A program made the position numbers and the translations under genes. 64,000 bases of DNA from Alcaligenes faecalis (GTDB lineage: Bacteria > Pseudomonadota > Gammaproteobacteria > Burkholderiales > Burkholderiaceae_B). Below the pieces are notes generated by a model that was given only the letters and a program-made list of their open reading frames with translations, was not told where the DNA came from and did not search any database. Positions 11,775 through 21,483 of this stretch are shown one piece after another. The stretch lies in NCBI RefSeq assembly GCF_005311025.1, contig NZ_CP031747.1, positions 248,001 to 312,000 of the forward strand, written 5' to 3'. Each line of letters begins with the position of its first letter. Positions within the stretch are counted from its first letter, which is position 1.

Positions 11775-13079
11775 TCAGGATGGATCCAGATCCAGCTTGA
11801 ACACACAGCCTTGGCCATTTGGGCCACTTTGCACGCTCAAGCTCCAGCCTTGAGCCAGCGCCAGTTGGCGTGCCAGTGCCAGGCCTATGCCTCTGTGGCC
11901 TTCTTCACGCAGTCCTGTCGTCAGTTGTCTCCCCTGGCTGAAGTGGCGCTCAAAGATCAGGATTTGATCTTGTTTGGCAATGCCGGGGCCGTCGTCTTGC
12001 AAAGCCAGGACTGAGGGGGCAATCCAGCTCAGTTGCAGCTTGCAGGGAGCGGCGTGGTCGATGGCATTGCGCATCAGGATGCGCAGCAACATGGACAGGG
12101 CATAGGGGTCCAAGGTGTAGAGCAAGTGGTCAGGCACCAAATTGCTCCAACGTACTTGCTGGCTATCCGCATCCAGCAGGGCGACGGCCTGCCAGGTCTG
12201 TTGAGCCAGCTCGTGGACCTCGACTTCGCGCACATGGCGCTCTGCGGTGTAAGCCAGGCTTTCTGCGGCATCCAGGCTGGCGGTGACGGCATCGGCGTGG
12301 ACCATCATGCGTTGCAGGCGCTGTTGTTGCGGGCCTTCGGGCAGTTGCAGCAGCAAAAGCTCGCAATCGCTGCGTATGGCAGTTAGCCCTGTACGCAGCT
12401 CGTGGCCCAGATTGGCGGCGAACTCGCGTTCATGCGTCAGTAGTTCCTCAACTTGCTCCTGCATGCGATTAAAGGCTCGGATCAGCCGGCCAGCTTCATC
12501 ATCCTGGTGTTCGGGCAGGCCGGAGCGGCCGGGTGCCCAGTTTTCCAGATGGCGGGACAGGGTCAGCATGGGAGCCACAGCGTGGCGGGCTACTCGACGC
12601 CCGAGTAAAAACACCAGCAAAATCGTGGCCGAACCGATCAGGAGCAGAATCAGGCCAAACTCGCGTACTCGGTCTTCGTGAGGGGTGGCGCGATACACCA
12701 GATACAGCTGGCCTTGCTCTTTGTCCTGGCGCAGCACGTGCCAGGTGTCACTACCCAGATGAAATTCGTAAATGCCCGGTTCGGGAACACGGGCAAATTC
12801 GGGCAAGTTGTCCAGAGTTTGGCCCGGCAAAAACCAATAGCTGTCCAGCTCTGCGCCCAGGGCTTCACTGCGGTCGTAGGCGCTGTCGGGTAAAAGAGTG
12901 GGGTTGCGAGCGTAGGAGACCAGCATGGCGTTGACCATCTCGTCTTCCATGCGCGCAAAGGCGACATAGGCCAGTCCCCCCATAATGATGACCAGCAAGG
13001 CGGCAATCAGGGTCAGGGCCCAGGATACACGCTGGGTAAGGGTGCTCATGAAGCGGCTGCGGCGCGGGGCTTTGGCCAT
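11775..13079 (-). CDS. two-component sensor histidine kinase
   Basis: This is a membrane sensor kinase paired with the response regulator directly upstream. It has TM1 near residues 20-42, a periplasmic sensor of about 95 residues, TM2 near 150-168, a HAMP-like linker, a DHp domain with the phospho-acceptor His at about residue 226, and an ATPase domain with an N box (LMRNAIDHA), DDGPGI and GHRGIGLALA. The H-box reads HELRTG where nearly all kinases have HELRTP. AGGAG nine bases upstream supports the start at 13079, and the gene begins 4 nt after the regulator stop. The signal sensed is unknown. Confidence 0.88.
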   Translation of the reverse strand: MAKAPRRSRFMSTLTQRVSWALTLIAALLVIIMGGLAYVAFARMEDEMVNAMLVSYARNPTLLPDSAYDRSEALGAELDSYWFLPGQTLDNLPEFARVPEPGIYEFHLGSDTWHVLRQDKEQGQLYLVYRATPHEDRVREFGLILLLIGSATILLVFLLGRRVARHAVAPMLTLSRHLENWAPGRSGLPEHQDDEAGRLIRAFNRMQEQVEELLTHEREFAANLGHELRTGLTAIRSDCELLLLQLPEGPQQQRLQRMMVHADAVTASLDAAESLAYTAERHVREVEVHELAQQTWQAVALLDADSQQVRWSNLVPDHLLYTLDPYALSMLLRILMRNAIDHAAPCKLQLSWIAPSVLALQDDGPGIAKQDQILIFERHFSQGRQLTTGLREEGHRGIGLALARQLALAQGWSLSVQSGPNGQGCVFKLDLDPS

Positions 13080-13082
13080 CCC

Positions 13083-13757
13083 TTAGCTCTCCTGTTGCAA
13101 ACGCCAGCCCATGCCGGGCAAGGTTTCAATGGTGCCTGCGCCAGCCTCGGACAAGGCGCGGCGCAAGATATGGATTTGACTGCGCAAGGCTTCTGGCGAC
13201 GGAGCGCCTTGGGGCCACAGGGTTTTTTCCAGGGAGCGGCGTGTCAGAATGGCTTGCGGGTCGCGTAACAGGGCCTCCAGTAACTGGCGGGCTTTGAAGC
13301 TCAGGTGCAGTTCCTGACCGCTGACGCTGACCAGTGCCGTATCCAGGTTGTATTCCAGACGGCCCCAATGCAGTGAGCCGTGCTGCACTTGTGGTGGGCC
13401 ACGACGCATCAGAGCGCGTAGCCGGGCTTCGACTTCAGCCAGGGCAAAAGGTTTGATCAGATAGTCGTCCGCCCCTAGGTCAAAGGCCGTGAGCTTGCTT
13501 TCCAGCTGGCTGCGGGCTGTCAGTACCAAGGTCGGGATGGGGGTTTGACTGGACTGGCGCAGGGCCTGAAGTACACCAAAACCATCCAGACCGGGCAAGC
13601 CCAGATCCAGTACCAATGCATCAAAATCCTGTTCTTGCAGCAGTGTCAGTGCACCATTGCCGTCGTAGGCGGCATCCACAGCAAAGCCTTTCAGTTCCAG
13701 ATAGGTATAAAGATTTTCGGCAATGGTCGTATCGTTTTCAACAATCAGGACACGCAT
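13083..13757 (-). CDS. OmpR/PhoB-family response regulator
   Basis: This is the DNA-binding partner of the neighbouring kinase. The receiver domain (residues 1-115) begins MRVLIVENDTTIAEN and shows phospho-acceptor Asp51 in LVLDLGLPG and the conserved Lys in YLIKPF. A winged-helix output domain follows (residues about 125-220: LSFKARQLLEALLRDPQAIL, then RSQIHILRRAL). The 224-residue length is typical. The start at 13757 gives the canonical N-terminus, and the longer open frame only runs back into the upstream membrane-protein gene. Gene order suggests co-transcription with the methyltransferase-like gene and the kinase. Confidence 0.9.
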   Translation of the reverse strand: MRVLIVENDTTIAENLYTYLELKGFAVDAAYDGNGALTLLQEQDFDALVLDLGLPGLDGFGVLQALRQSSQTPIPTLVLTARSQLESKLTAFDLGADDYLIKPFALAEVEARLRALMRRGPPQVQHGSLHWGRLEYNLDTALVSVSGQELHLSFKARQLLEALLRDPQAILTRRSLEKTLWPQGAPSPEALRSQIHILRRALSEAGAGTIETLPGMGWRLQQES

Positions 13758-13816
13758 GACAGCTTGTTCCACAGGGTTGGGACAGTTCTTGTGCAGCTTA
13801 CTGCACTTGGGGACGA

Positions 13817-15118
13817 TCAGGGTAGACGCAGAAGTACGGGTACCCAGCCATTGATTTGCAACCACTGTGCCAGGGCAAAGACGGGCCAGATCAGGAAGTA
13901 GGGCAAGGCATCGCGTAAGGTGCGGGCCAATCCTGTCAGGGACACTTGCAGTTCGTTCGGGCTGTTCCAGAGGCTCAGGCGTGGGATCAGGCGGGGCACG
14001 CGCTGGCAGTAGTCCTGATAATCCTGACCAAAGACTTTGTGCAGCAGAACCTGTTCTTCGTCGATCACATTGTTGAAGACGGCGTAGACAAACAAGGCGA
14101 GTATGGGGCCAAGCAGCAGGCTGCCGGACAGTGCACCCATGCCGGTGACGGCACACAGGGAAAACAGATACAGCGGGTTGCGGCTGATGGAGTAGGGGCC
14201 TTGGCTGATCAGGCTGGAGCCTTTATGACCACCCAGGTACAACATGCACCAGCAGCGGCCCAGGACGGCAATCAGGACCAGCCCCAGACCGGCCATGCGG
14301 GTGAATTGAAAGACCAGCGAGTCGACCGCCCAGGTGGAGGCGAAGAAAGGCAGAATCACGACCATCAGGCCACCAAACACCCCCAGGCTGCGGCGACGTT
14401 GTACCTGAATGCTGGCCAGATGTTCCCAGGCCTCTGCAACCGTGGCGCGTTCGCTATGGGAAGCTGACCAGCGTTTGGGATTCACAATCAAGGGGTAAAA
14501 GGCGATGCTGCCCAGCAGCCAGACAAGCGCCAGTGAGGCAAACACTTGAGTCAGATTGATACGCTCTTGATCCGCTTCCAGCAAGCCCAACAAAAAGGCG
14601 CAGATCAAACCGGCCAGCAGGCCCCCCCAGCGCAGGCGGGTCTGGTTCAAGGCCCAACCGGCAAAGTACAGGTGTAGCAAGCCAGCGCCCACGGCGACGA
14701 TGGCGCCCACTTCCAGCAAGGGTTTGATCTCGGGTATCTGGTGATACAGCGATTCCAGGTTTGGGGAGGCGGCGGAGTATTGCAGAAGCAGCATCAGCAA
14801 AGGCACGGCCAGGAACAGGCTGGTGCCCAGCAACAGGATGCGTTTGCCTGGCAAGGCCTCTTGTCCGCGCAGCTGGCGCAGTTTCCAGGCAGCCAGGGAC
14901 AAACCCGCGGTGGCAATCAGGCCGGTCAGCAGACCTTGAGCCTCTTTCATTTCATGGGCCATATGGCCAGGTTGCTGGCTGGAGGCCAACAAGGGATTGA
15001 GCGGAGACCAGTCCTGGGTCAGGCTGGCCAGCCAGAGAAACAAAAAGGTCACTCCCACAACCTGCGTCAGCAGGTAGAACAGGGAGTTGCGTTGCACCAG
15101 GGTTGATGTGCCGGACAT
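13817..15118 (-). CDS. polytopic membrane protein with C-terminal ICMT/PEMT-like methyltransferase domain
   Basis: The protein is about 433 residues with nine or ten hydrophobic segments. The last 110 residues (GPYSISRNPLYLFSLCAVTG, then an EEQVLLHKVFGQDYQDYCQRVP stretch) match the isoprenylcysteine carboxyl methyltransferase / phospholipid methyltransferase fold, in which RNPLY and the EE pair bind SAM. The N-terminal 300 residues are membrane segments I do not recognise. The ATG at 15118 is chosen over a TTG six bases earlier. It lies 60 nt upstream of the response regulator on the same strand. The substrate is unknown, and a bacterial lipid or quinone head group is only a guess. Confidence 0.75.
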   Translation of the reverse strand: MSGTSTLVQRNSLFYLLTQVVGVTFLFLWLASLTQDWSPLNPLLASSQQPGHMAHEMKEAQGLLTGLIATAGLSLAAWKLRQLRGQEALPGKRILLLGTSLFLAVPLLMLLLQYSAASPNLESLYHQIPEIKPLLEVGAIVAVGAGLLHLYFAGWALNQTRLRWGGLLAGLICAFLLGLLEADQERINLTQVFASLALVWLLGSIAFYPLIVNPKRWSASHSERATVAEAWEHLASIQVQRRRSLGVFGGLMVVILPFFASTWAVDSLVFQFTRMAGLGLVLIAVLGRCWCMLYLGGHKGSSLISQGPYSISRNPLYLFSLCAVTGMGALSGSLLLGPILALFVYAVFNNVIDEEQVLLHKVFGQDYQDYCQRVPRLIPRLSLWNSPNELQVSLTGLARTLRDALPYFLIWPVFALAQWLQINGWVPVLLRLP

Positions 15119-15253
15119 AATCAAATCTCGCCAAGAAGAGGGGGAGCCGGGGCTGGCTTCCTACTGACGGGATCAATGTATCGTTGGCACCGTAAAATCC
15201 GCGTTAAATCGAAAAAACGTGTGCAGATATTTTTTGGGTAGACGGAAAAGAGT

Positions 15254-15292
15254 CCCTGGCGGCGGTTGTAATGATTGGAGTTGCCCGCCAGG
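15254..15292 (-). terminator. weak hairpin after guaD
   Basis: CCTGGCGG and CCGCCAGG form an 8-bp stem around a 22-nt loop, 19 nt after the guaD stop. On the minus strand it is followed by GACTCTTTT. It is a candidate terminator for the xdh-guaD operon. Confidence 0.4.
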
Positions 15293-15310
15293 AACCGGCT
15301 TCAGTTGTGT

Positions 15311-16636
15311 TTAGTGATCGCGCTGATGCACGCAGCGGCCTGCGCTGTAGCTGGCTTGAATGCAGCGATCGTCACCCAGCAGGGCCAGCATGAACAATTG
15401 CTCTTCCAGCGAGTTCAGCATGGTGCTGCGGCGGGCCATCAAGGGGGTGGCCTTGGGGTCCATCACAATAAAGTCCGCCTCGGCACCAGGAGCCAACGTG
15501 CCGATTTGACCCTGCATGTCCAGTGCCCGCGCGGCTCCTTCGGTGGCCATGTAGAACATGGATGCGGCGGTCAGATGGTAGTTGTTCAGACGGGCCACTT
15601 TGTGGGCCTCGTTCATGGTGCGCAGCATGGAGAACGACGTCCCGCCGCCCACATCGGTGGCCAGGGTGTGCAGCACCTTGCTTTGGCGAATGGACTGGAA
15701 ATCGAACAAGCCAGAGGCCAGGAACAGGTTGGAGGTGGGGCAGTGGGCGGCGATACTGCCGGTATCGTGCATGCGAGCGCGGTCCTGTTCGTCCAGCCAG
15801 ATACTGTGGCCGTAGATGGCGCGGGGGCGTAGCAGACCAAAGCTGTCGTACACGTCCAGATAGCTGCGGTTCTTGGGGAACAGCTCGCTTACCCATTTGA
15901 TTTCGTCCTTGTTTTCTGCCACGTGGGTTTGCAGAAACACATCGGGATAGGCGCGGGCCAGTTCACCACAGGCGGCTAATTGCTCCGGGGTGGAGGTGGG
16001 CGCAAAACGGGGTGTCAGAGCGTACAGTTGGCGGCCCTTGCCGTGCCAGCGCTTGATGAGGTCTTCCGAATCGCGTGCGCCTGACTCGGCAGTATCTTGC
16101 AGATAGTCTGGGCAGTTGCGGTCCATCATCACCTTGCCCGCAATCATGCGCAGATTGCGTTCGTGGCTTTCCTCAAAGAAGGCATCCACGGATTGACGGT
16201 GCACACTGCCGTAGACCAGGGCGGTGGTGGTGCCGTTGCGCAGCAGTTCGTCCAGAAACACGCCAGCCACTTCGCGGGCGTGTTCGCTATCGCCAAAACG
16301 CCCTTCAGTTGGGAAGGTATAGGTTTCCAGCCAGGGCAACAGGCCGCTGGAGGGGGAGGCAATAATGTCGGTTTGCGGGAAGTGCAGGTGGGTGTCGATC
16401 ATGCCTGGCATGATGATTTTCCCGCTCAAATCCATGGTCTTTGTATCGGCAGGCAGGCTCTGCGACAGTTCGGCCCAGTCGCCACAGGCCTGAATCTGGC
16501 CTTGTTCGTTGACCAGCAGCAGGCCGTCACTGTGATAGCGCACGGCTTCGGAAGGATCTTCCAATGTGGCAGGGTCCGCGACAAAGTACAGCAGTTGGGC
16601 ACGGTAGGCGCAGGCGGAGTGTAAAGAGGTAGTCAT
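15311..16636 (-). CDS. guanine deaminase GuaD
   Basis: GuaD hydrolyses guanine to xanthine and ammonia in the cytosol, feeding the xanthine dehydrogenase encoded just upstream. The 441-residue amidohydrolase shows the metal-binding HxH in MIDTHLHFPQ, the later metal ligands in QTHVAENKDE and YGHSIWLDEQD, and the catalytic Asp in LATDVGGGTSFSM. The length matches bacterial GuaD. It is the last gene of the xdhA-xdhB-xdhC-guaD unit, 24 nt after xdhC. Confidence 0.95.
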   Translation of the reverse strand: MTTSLHSACAYRAQLLYFVADPATLEDPSEAVRYHSDGLLLVNEQGQIQACGDWAELSQSLPADTKTMDLSGKIIMPGMIDTHLHFPQTDIIASPSSGLLPWLETYTFPTEGRFGDSEHAREVAGVFLDELLRNGTTTALVYGSVHRQSVDAFFEESHERNLRMIAGKVMMDRNCPDYLQDTAESGARDSEDLIKRWHGKGRQLYALTPRFAPTSTPEQLAACGELARAYPDVFLQTHVAENKDEIKWVSELFPKNRSYLDVYDSFGLLRPRAIYGHSIWLDEQDRARMHDTGSIAAHCPTSNLFLASGLFDFQSIRQSKVLHTLATDVGGGTSFSMLRTMNEAHKVARLNNYHLTAASMFYMATEGAARALDMQGQIGTLAPGAEADFIVMDPKATPLMARRSTMLNSLEEQLFMLALLGDDRCIQASYSAGRCVHQRDH

Positions 16637-16660
16637 AGTGTCCTTGAAGTCGAGGTCGCA

Positions 16661-17629
16661 TCAGCGACTGAGTTGCCCCATTTCATAGGCGTGGGCCAGC
16701 AATTCAGCGGCGACAGCCACGGCAATAATCGAGGGGGCCTTGCCCTTGATACCTGGCACGCCAATGGGGCAGACCAGTTCCTGAATACGGGATTCGGGCA
16801 TGCCGCGTTGTTGCAAGCGGCGCTCGAATTGACGACGTTTGGTCATGGAGCCGATCAGGCCCACATAGGCCGTATCGGGCCGGCGCAAGATCTTCTGGCA
16901 CAGAGCCAGATCGAGGCCGTGATTATGCGTCATCACCAGAAAATAGCTATTGGTCGGGGCTTGTTCGATCAGCGCATCGGGGATGTCGGTAATTTCCAGG
17001 CTGACATTGCTGGGTACCTGAGCGGGAAACAGTTCAGGGCGTTCGTCAATCCACAGAACCCGGCATGGCAGGGTGCCCAGAATCTGCACCAGTGCCTCGC
17101 CCACATGACCGGCCCCAAATAGCAGAATGGTCAGGGGCGGGGGCGGCAGGTCCTCCATCCAGACGCCTTGCGAGCCGTCGTAGTCCAGCCGGGATTCGTC
17201 CACAATTGAAGGGCTGTGGATATCAACCTGCTTGCTGCCATCCGACAGCAATTGTGAACGGCGGCTGGTCGCCTGACCGGCCCGCACGGCGCTATCGAGC
17301 TCTTCCAGCCAGCTCAGATCCTCGGTACCCAAGGTCTCGTACAGCAAGGTCACGACCCCGCCGCAACATTGACCCAGGCTGGGACCCAGTGGCAGGCGGC
17401 TCATGCTCCAGCCGGGACCGGAGGATTGGCTGAGCATGACACGGGCCTGTTCTGCCGCTACCCATTCCAGGTGCCCGCCACCAATGGTTAACCACTGCTC
17501 AGTTTGGCTGAACAGCATGGCTGTGCCCGTGGTGCGCGGGGTGGAGCCTTTGGCCAGCGCCACCGAGCACAAAACCAGCCGCTCGCCCGCTTTTACACGG
17601 GCGAGGGCAAGAGATGGCCAGCTACTCAT
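16661..17629 (-). CDS. xanthine dehydrogenase accessory protein XdhC
   Basis: XdhC binds molybdenum cofactor, promotes its sulfuration and inserts it into xanthine dehydrogenase. The 322-residue protein has the XdhC/CoxI N-terminal motif (GSTPRTTGTAMLF and GGGHLEW, residues about 28-53) and a C-terminal Rossmann-like domain (LLFGAGHVGEALVQIL) with MTHNHGLDL. The ATG overlaps the xdhB stop (ATGA), indicating translational coupling. It is not itself catalytic. Confidence 0.95.
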   Translation of the reverse strand: MSSWPSLALARVKAGERLVLCSVALAKGSTPRTTGTAMLFSQTEQWLTIGGGHLEWVAAEQARVMLSQSSGPGWSMSRLPLGPSLGQCCGGVVTLLYETLGTEDLSWLEELDSAVRAGQATSRRSQLLSDGSKQVDIHSPSIVDESRLDYDGSQGVWMEDLPPPPLTILLFGAGHVGEALVQILGTLPCRVLWIDERPELFPAQVPSNVSLEITDIPDALIEQAPTNSYFLVMTHNHGLDLALCQKILRRPDTAYVGLIGSMTKRRQFERRLQQRGMPESRIQELVCPIGVPGIKGKAPSIIAVAVAAELLAHAYEMGQLSR

Positions 17630-19953
17630 TTCGCTTTGCGAATAGCCGCAACAGCCCGCATGACGGCTTCCGCAGTCGCAGGTGCGTTCAGCACGGGTTC
17701 GATCTGGTAGTTGCCTACACTGGCAACGGCATCACGAATCGCGTTAAAGACGCAGAATGGCAACAGCAAAGGGGGTTCGCCCACGGCTTTGGAGCGGTGA
17801 ATCGAATCCATGGCGTTGCGGCCATCGAACAGATTGACGCGGAAGTCCATGGGGCAGTCGCTGATGGCCGGGATCTTGTAGGTTGACGGCGCATGCGTGG
17901 TGAGCTTGCCTTGAGCGTTCCACACCAGTTCTTCTGTTGTCAGCCAACCCATGCCTTGAATAAAGGCGCCTTCAACCTGGCCAATATCCAGGGCCGGATT
18001 GATGGATTTGCCCACATCGTGCAGCACGTCAGCACGCAGAAGACGAGATTCCCCGGTCAGCGTGTCGATCAGCACTTCAGCGACGGCAGCCCCGTAGGAG
18101 AAGTAATAGAAGGGATTCCCCTTCATGACTTTGGAGTCCCAGTGCAGGCCGGGGGTGGCGTAAAAGCCGTCGGACCACAGCTGGACGCGGGCCTGGTAGG
18201 CGTGCTCAACCAGTTGAAAGAAGGGCATGGTCTGGCCGCCGATCTCGACCTGACCCCGCTCGAATTTCACGCTGGACTCTTCCACCGAGAAGAGCTGGGC
18301 AGCTACCGTCGTCAGACGCTGGCGAATCTGGTAGGCCGCATCCTGGGCGGCTTTACCGTTCAAGTCCGTACCTGTGGATGCCGCCGTGGCCGAGGTATTG
18401 GCCACTTTGGTGGTATCGGTGGCCGTGACCCGGATGTGCTCCAGATTCAGGCCCAGCTCGTGGGCAACGACCTGGGCGACCTTGGTGTTCAAACCCTGGC
18501 CCATTTCCGTGCCACCGTGGTTCACCAAAACCGTGCCGTCACGGTAGACGTGGACCAGAGCACCAGCCTGGTTGAAGGCGGGTACGTTAAAGGAAATACC
18601 GAATTTCACCGGGGTCAGTGCCAGACCCTTTTTCAGTACCGGGCTGCTGGCATTGAATTCACGGATGTGTTCACGGCGCTGACGGTATTCGCTGGTTTCC
18701 TCCAGCTCGGCCACCAGTTCGTGAATGACGTTATCGACCACGGTCTGGTCGTAAGGCGTCACATTACGGTCTTCTTTGCCGTAGAAGTTGATGCGGCGCA
18801 CATCCAGCGGATCTTTGCCCAGACGGCGAGCAATCGTGTCCAGCGCCACTTCCATGACCAAGGCCCCTTGCGGACCACCAAAGCCTCGAAAGGCCGTATT
18901 GGATTGGGTATTGGTGCGGCCACACAAGGCGCTCATGTCTACATCGGACAGGTAGTAGGCATTGTCAAAGTGACAGATGGCGCGGGTTGCCACGGGGCCG
19001 GACAAGTCGGCGGAAAACCCCGAGTTGGCCGTCATGTCCAGACGGGCACCCAGCAGGCGGCCTTCGTCGTCGTAGCCAATATCGTATTCATAGTAGAAAC
19101 CGTGACGCTTGCCGGTAATCATGAAGTCGTCGTCGCGGTCCAGGCGCAGTTTGATCGGGCGTTGCAGCTTGACGGCGGCCACACTGGCCACGCAGGCGTA
19201 CAGGGCCGATTGAGATTCCTTGCCACCGAAACCACCACCCATGCGACGGCATTCCACGTGTACCTTGTGTGCACCAACGCCCAGACAGTGAGCAACCAGC
19301 TGCTGCATCTCCGAAGGGTGCTGGGTGGAGCACCAGATATGCACGGCGCCGTATTCCTTGGGCACGGCGTAGGAAATCTGGCCTTCCAGATAAAACTGCT
19401 CCTGACCATTGCACTGGAAGGTGCCTTGCAGGCGGTGTGGAGCCGATTCCAGTGCTTTTTTGGCGTCGCCTTGTTTCAGGCTCATCAGGGGCAGAACACC
19501 GGCATTCGCGGCCTTGGCTTCTTGTGGAGTCAAGATGGCAGGCAGCTCTTCATAGGTGATCTTGCCCAGACGCGCTGCACGGCGTGCCTGGTCGTGGGAT
19601 TTCGCAATAACCGCAAAAATGGGCTGGCCAAAGTAATGCACCACGCCATCGGCCAGAATGGGGTCGTCATGCAGAATAGGGCCACAATTATTTGCGGCGG
19701 GAATGTCGGCAACCGTCAGGACGGCAATGACACCGGGCGCTTGACGCACAGCTTCCAGATCCACGTCCAGCAAACGGGCATGGGCTTTTTCCGACAGGCC
19801 CAGCGCAATATGGGCCGTGCCCTGCAATTCAGGCAAATCATCGGTATATGTGGCCGTGCCGCTCACGTGCAGGTCTGCCGACTCGTGCAGAAAGGACACG
19901 CCGACTCGTTGAGCCGTGGCGGTGTTCAGGTGGTCGATATTGTCAATTTTCAT
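17626..19953 (-). CDS. xanthine dehydrogenase molybdopterin-binding subunit XdhB
   Basis: This is the large catalytic subunit that oxidises hypoxanthine and xanthine to urate at a molybdenum centre. The 775-residue protein has the aldehyde oxidase/xanthine dehydrogenase a/b hammerhead near the N-terminus, then molybdopterin-binding regions: GGGFGGKESQ, AFRGFGGPQG, NHGGTEMGQGLNTK and the catalytic Glu region in SKAVGEPPLLLP. The ATG at 19953 forms TGATG with the xdhA stop, and GGAG lies eight bases upstream. A GTG one codon earlier is possible but less likely. It works as a heteromer with XdhA. Confidence 0.96.
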   Translation of the reverse strand: MKIDNIDHLNTATAQRVGVSFLHESADLHVSGTATYTDDLPELQGTAHIALGLSEKAHARLLDVDLEAVRQAPGVIAVLTVADIPAANNCGPILHDDPILADGVVHYFGQPIFAVIAKSHDQARRAARLGKITYEELPAILTPQEAKAANAGVLPLMSLKQGDAKKALESAPHRLQGTFQCNGQEQFYLEGQISYAVPKEYGAVHIWCSTQHPSEMQQLVAHCLGVGAHKVHVECRRMGGGFGGKESQSALYACVASVAAVKLQRPIKLRLDRDDDFMITGKRHGFYYEYDIGYDDEGRLLGARLDMTANSGFSADLSGPVATRAICHFDNAYYLSDVDMSALCGRTNTQSNTAFRGFGGPQGALVMEVALDTIARRLGKDPLDVRRINFYGKEDRNVTPYDQTVVDNVIHELVAELEETSEYRQRREHIREFNASSPVLKKGLALTPVKFGISFNVPAFNQAGALVHVYRDGTVLVNHGGTEMGQGLNTKVAQVVAHELGLNLEHIRVTATDTTKVANTSATAASTGTDLNGKAAQDAAYQIRQRLTTVAAQLFSVEESSVKFERGQVEIGGQTMPFFQLVEHAYQARVQLWSDGFYATPGLHWDSKVMKGNPFYYFSYGAAVAEVLIDTLTGESRLLRADVLHDVGKSINPALDIGQVEGAFIQGMGWLTTEELVWNAQGKLTTHAPSTYKIPAISDCPMDFRVNLFDGRNAMDSIHRSKAVGEPPLLLPFCVFNAIRDAVASVGNYQIEPVLNAPATAEAVMRAVAAIRKAK

Positions 19954-21446
19954 CACAAAGTCTCCAGGCTGGCTTGAGCTCGGTGAAAGACATTCAGCTG
20001 GGCGGGACTCAAAGCGTTTTCAGGGTGGGTTTCCAGGAAGAAGCGGTACAGCAAATTGGCCGCACTTTGATTGCGGTATTCGCTGCTAGCACGCATATCG
20101 CTCAGGGCCTGGTAGTCCTGTTGCAGCGCTTGCATGGCAGCTTGTACGTTTTCCTCGTTCCATTCCTGACCTTGCAGCACTTGCTCGGCGTGGCTGGCGC
20201 GTTTAGGGGTGGCAGCCATACCGCCAAAGGCGATGCGAGCCTGTTTGACGATCTTGCCGTCCAGTTCCACCGCAAAGGCGGCGCACACGGCAGAAATGTC
20301 CTGGTCGAAACGCTTGGACAGCTTGTAGGTACGGAATTGCCATTGTCCCTTGTTGCGTGGGACCAGCAGGCCTTGCACGAACTCGCCCGGTTCCATGGCG
20401 GTTTTCTGGTAGGCCAGATACAGATCTTCCAAAGGCAGCACGCGCTCGACTGCGCCTTTGCGCAGCACCACACGGGTACGCATGGCAATCAGGGCGGGCA
20501 TGGAGTCGCCAATGGGCGAGCCGTTGGCCACGTTGCCGCCCAGGGTACCGGCGTTGCGGATAGGGAAGGAGGCAAAGCGTTGGCGCAGTTCTGTCAATTC
20601 GGGGTGGTCTTTGATCAGGGCGTCAAAAGCGTCGTTCAACAGCACGCCTGCACCAATGTAAAGATCGTCCCCGGTGGTTTTCAGTTCGCGCAGCTCGGCC
20701 ACCTGACCGATATAGATCAGATGCGGCAAATCGCGGAATTGCTTGGTCACCCATAGGCCGATATCGGTGCTGCCAGCCAGAATGCGGGCTTGCGGATATT
20801 GCTCACGCAGCTGGGCCAACTGGTCCAGCGTGCGGGGGGCGTGGAAGGTCTGGCCCTGGTATTCATAGGCCAGCATGCCGTCCTGACGAATGGCACGCAG
20901 CTTGTCCTCAATGGATTGGCGATCCATGCTGACAGCCGGATAGCTGTGCATGGCCTTGGCCGCATCAATAATGGGGCGGTAGCCGGTACAGCGGCACAGA
21001 TTGCCCGAGAGCACATCGTCGATCTGTTCCCGGGAAACCGGGCCGTCTTCGGGCGAGTGCGTCATGTACAGGCCCCACAGCGACATGATGAAGCCAGGCG
21101 TACAAAAGCCGCACTGGGCACCGTGCCAGTCCACCATGGCCTGTTGCACGGGGTGCAGGGTGCCATCGTCCTGGCGCAGATCCTCAATGGTGTAGAGCAC
21201 CTTGCCGTCCAGCGTAGGTAGCAGCTGGATACAGGCGTTTACGGCACGCAATTGCAGTTGATTGTTCTGGTCCAGTTCGCCAATCATGACCGTGCAGGCG
21301 CCGCAGTCACCCTCGGCACAGCCTTCTTTGGTGCCGGTGCAGTGCAGATCCTCACGGATATACTGTAAAACGGTTCGCGTGGTTGGGGCCTGAGCCACTT
21401 CCTGTACTTCGCCGCGATAAATAAAACGAATTGGTCTTGTCTCCAT
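19953..21446 (-). CDS. xanthine dehydrogenase Fe-S/FAD subunit XdhA
   Basis: XdhA carries electrons from the molybdenum site to NAD+ through two 2Fe-2S clusters and FAD. The first cluster motif (GCAEGDCGACTV) and second (CGFCTPGFIMSLWG ... GNLCRCTGYRPI) are clear in residues 38-155. The FAD-binding domain (LAGSTDIGLWVTKQ and FPIRNAGTLGGNVANGSPIGD) occupies about 190-380, and the C-terminal CO-dehydrogenase flavoprotein domain follows. The 497-residue length is normal for the two-subunit bacterial enzyme. It is the first gene of the operon and is divergent from the LysR gene. Confidence 0.96.
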   Translation of the reverse strand: METRPIRFIYRGEVQEVAQAPTTRTVLQYIREDLHCTGTKEGCAEGDCGACTVMIGELDQNNQLQLRAVNACIQLLPTLDGKVLYTIEDLRQDDGTLHPVQQAMVDWHGAQCGFCTPGFIMSLWGLYMTHSPEDGPVSREQIDDVLSGNLCRCTGYRPIIDAAKAMHSYPAVSMDRQSIEDKLRAIRQDGMLAYEYQGQTFHAPRTLDQLAQLREQYPQARILAGSTDIGLWVTKQFRDLPHLIYIGQVAELRELKTTGDDLYIGAGVLLNDAFDALIKDHPELTELRQRFASFPIRNAGTLGGNVANGSPIGDSMPALIAMRTRVVLRKGAVERVLPLEDLYLAYQKTAMEPGEFVQGLLVPRNKGQWQFRTYKLSKRFDQDISAVCAAFAVELDGKIVKQARIAFGGMAATPKRASHAEQVLQGQEWNEENVQAAMQALQQDYQALSDMRASSEYRNQSAANLLYRFFLETHPENALSPAQLNVFHRAQASLETL

Positions 21447-21483
21447 GATCTCACTCGACTGGTTTTTTACGGATCGAAGATAG

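Noticed and set aside
11642-11827. 61-codon minus-strand ORF overlapping the kinase 3' end
   Set aside because: The composition looks protein-like, but its only start codons lie inside the kinase gene and no family is recognised.
17893-19977. 694-codon plus-strand ORF opposite xdhB
   Set aside because: It is the antisense shadow of xdhB in high-GC codon use, without family features.
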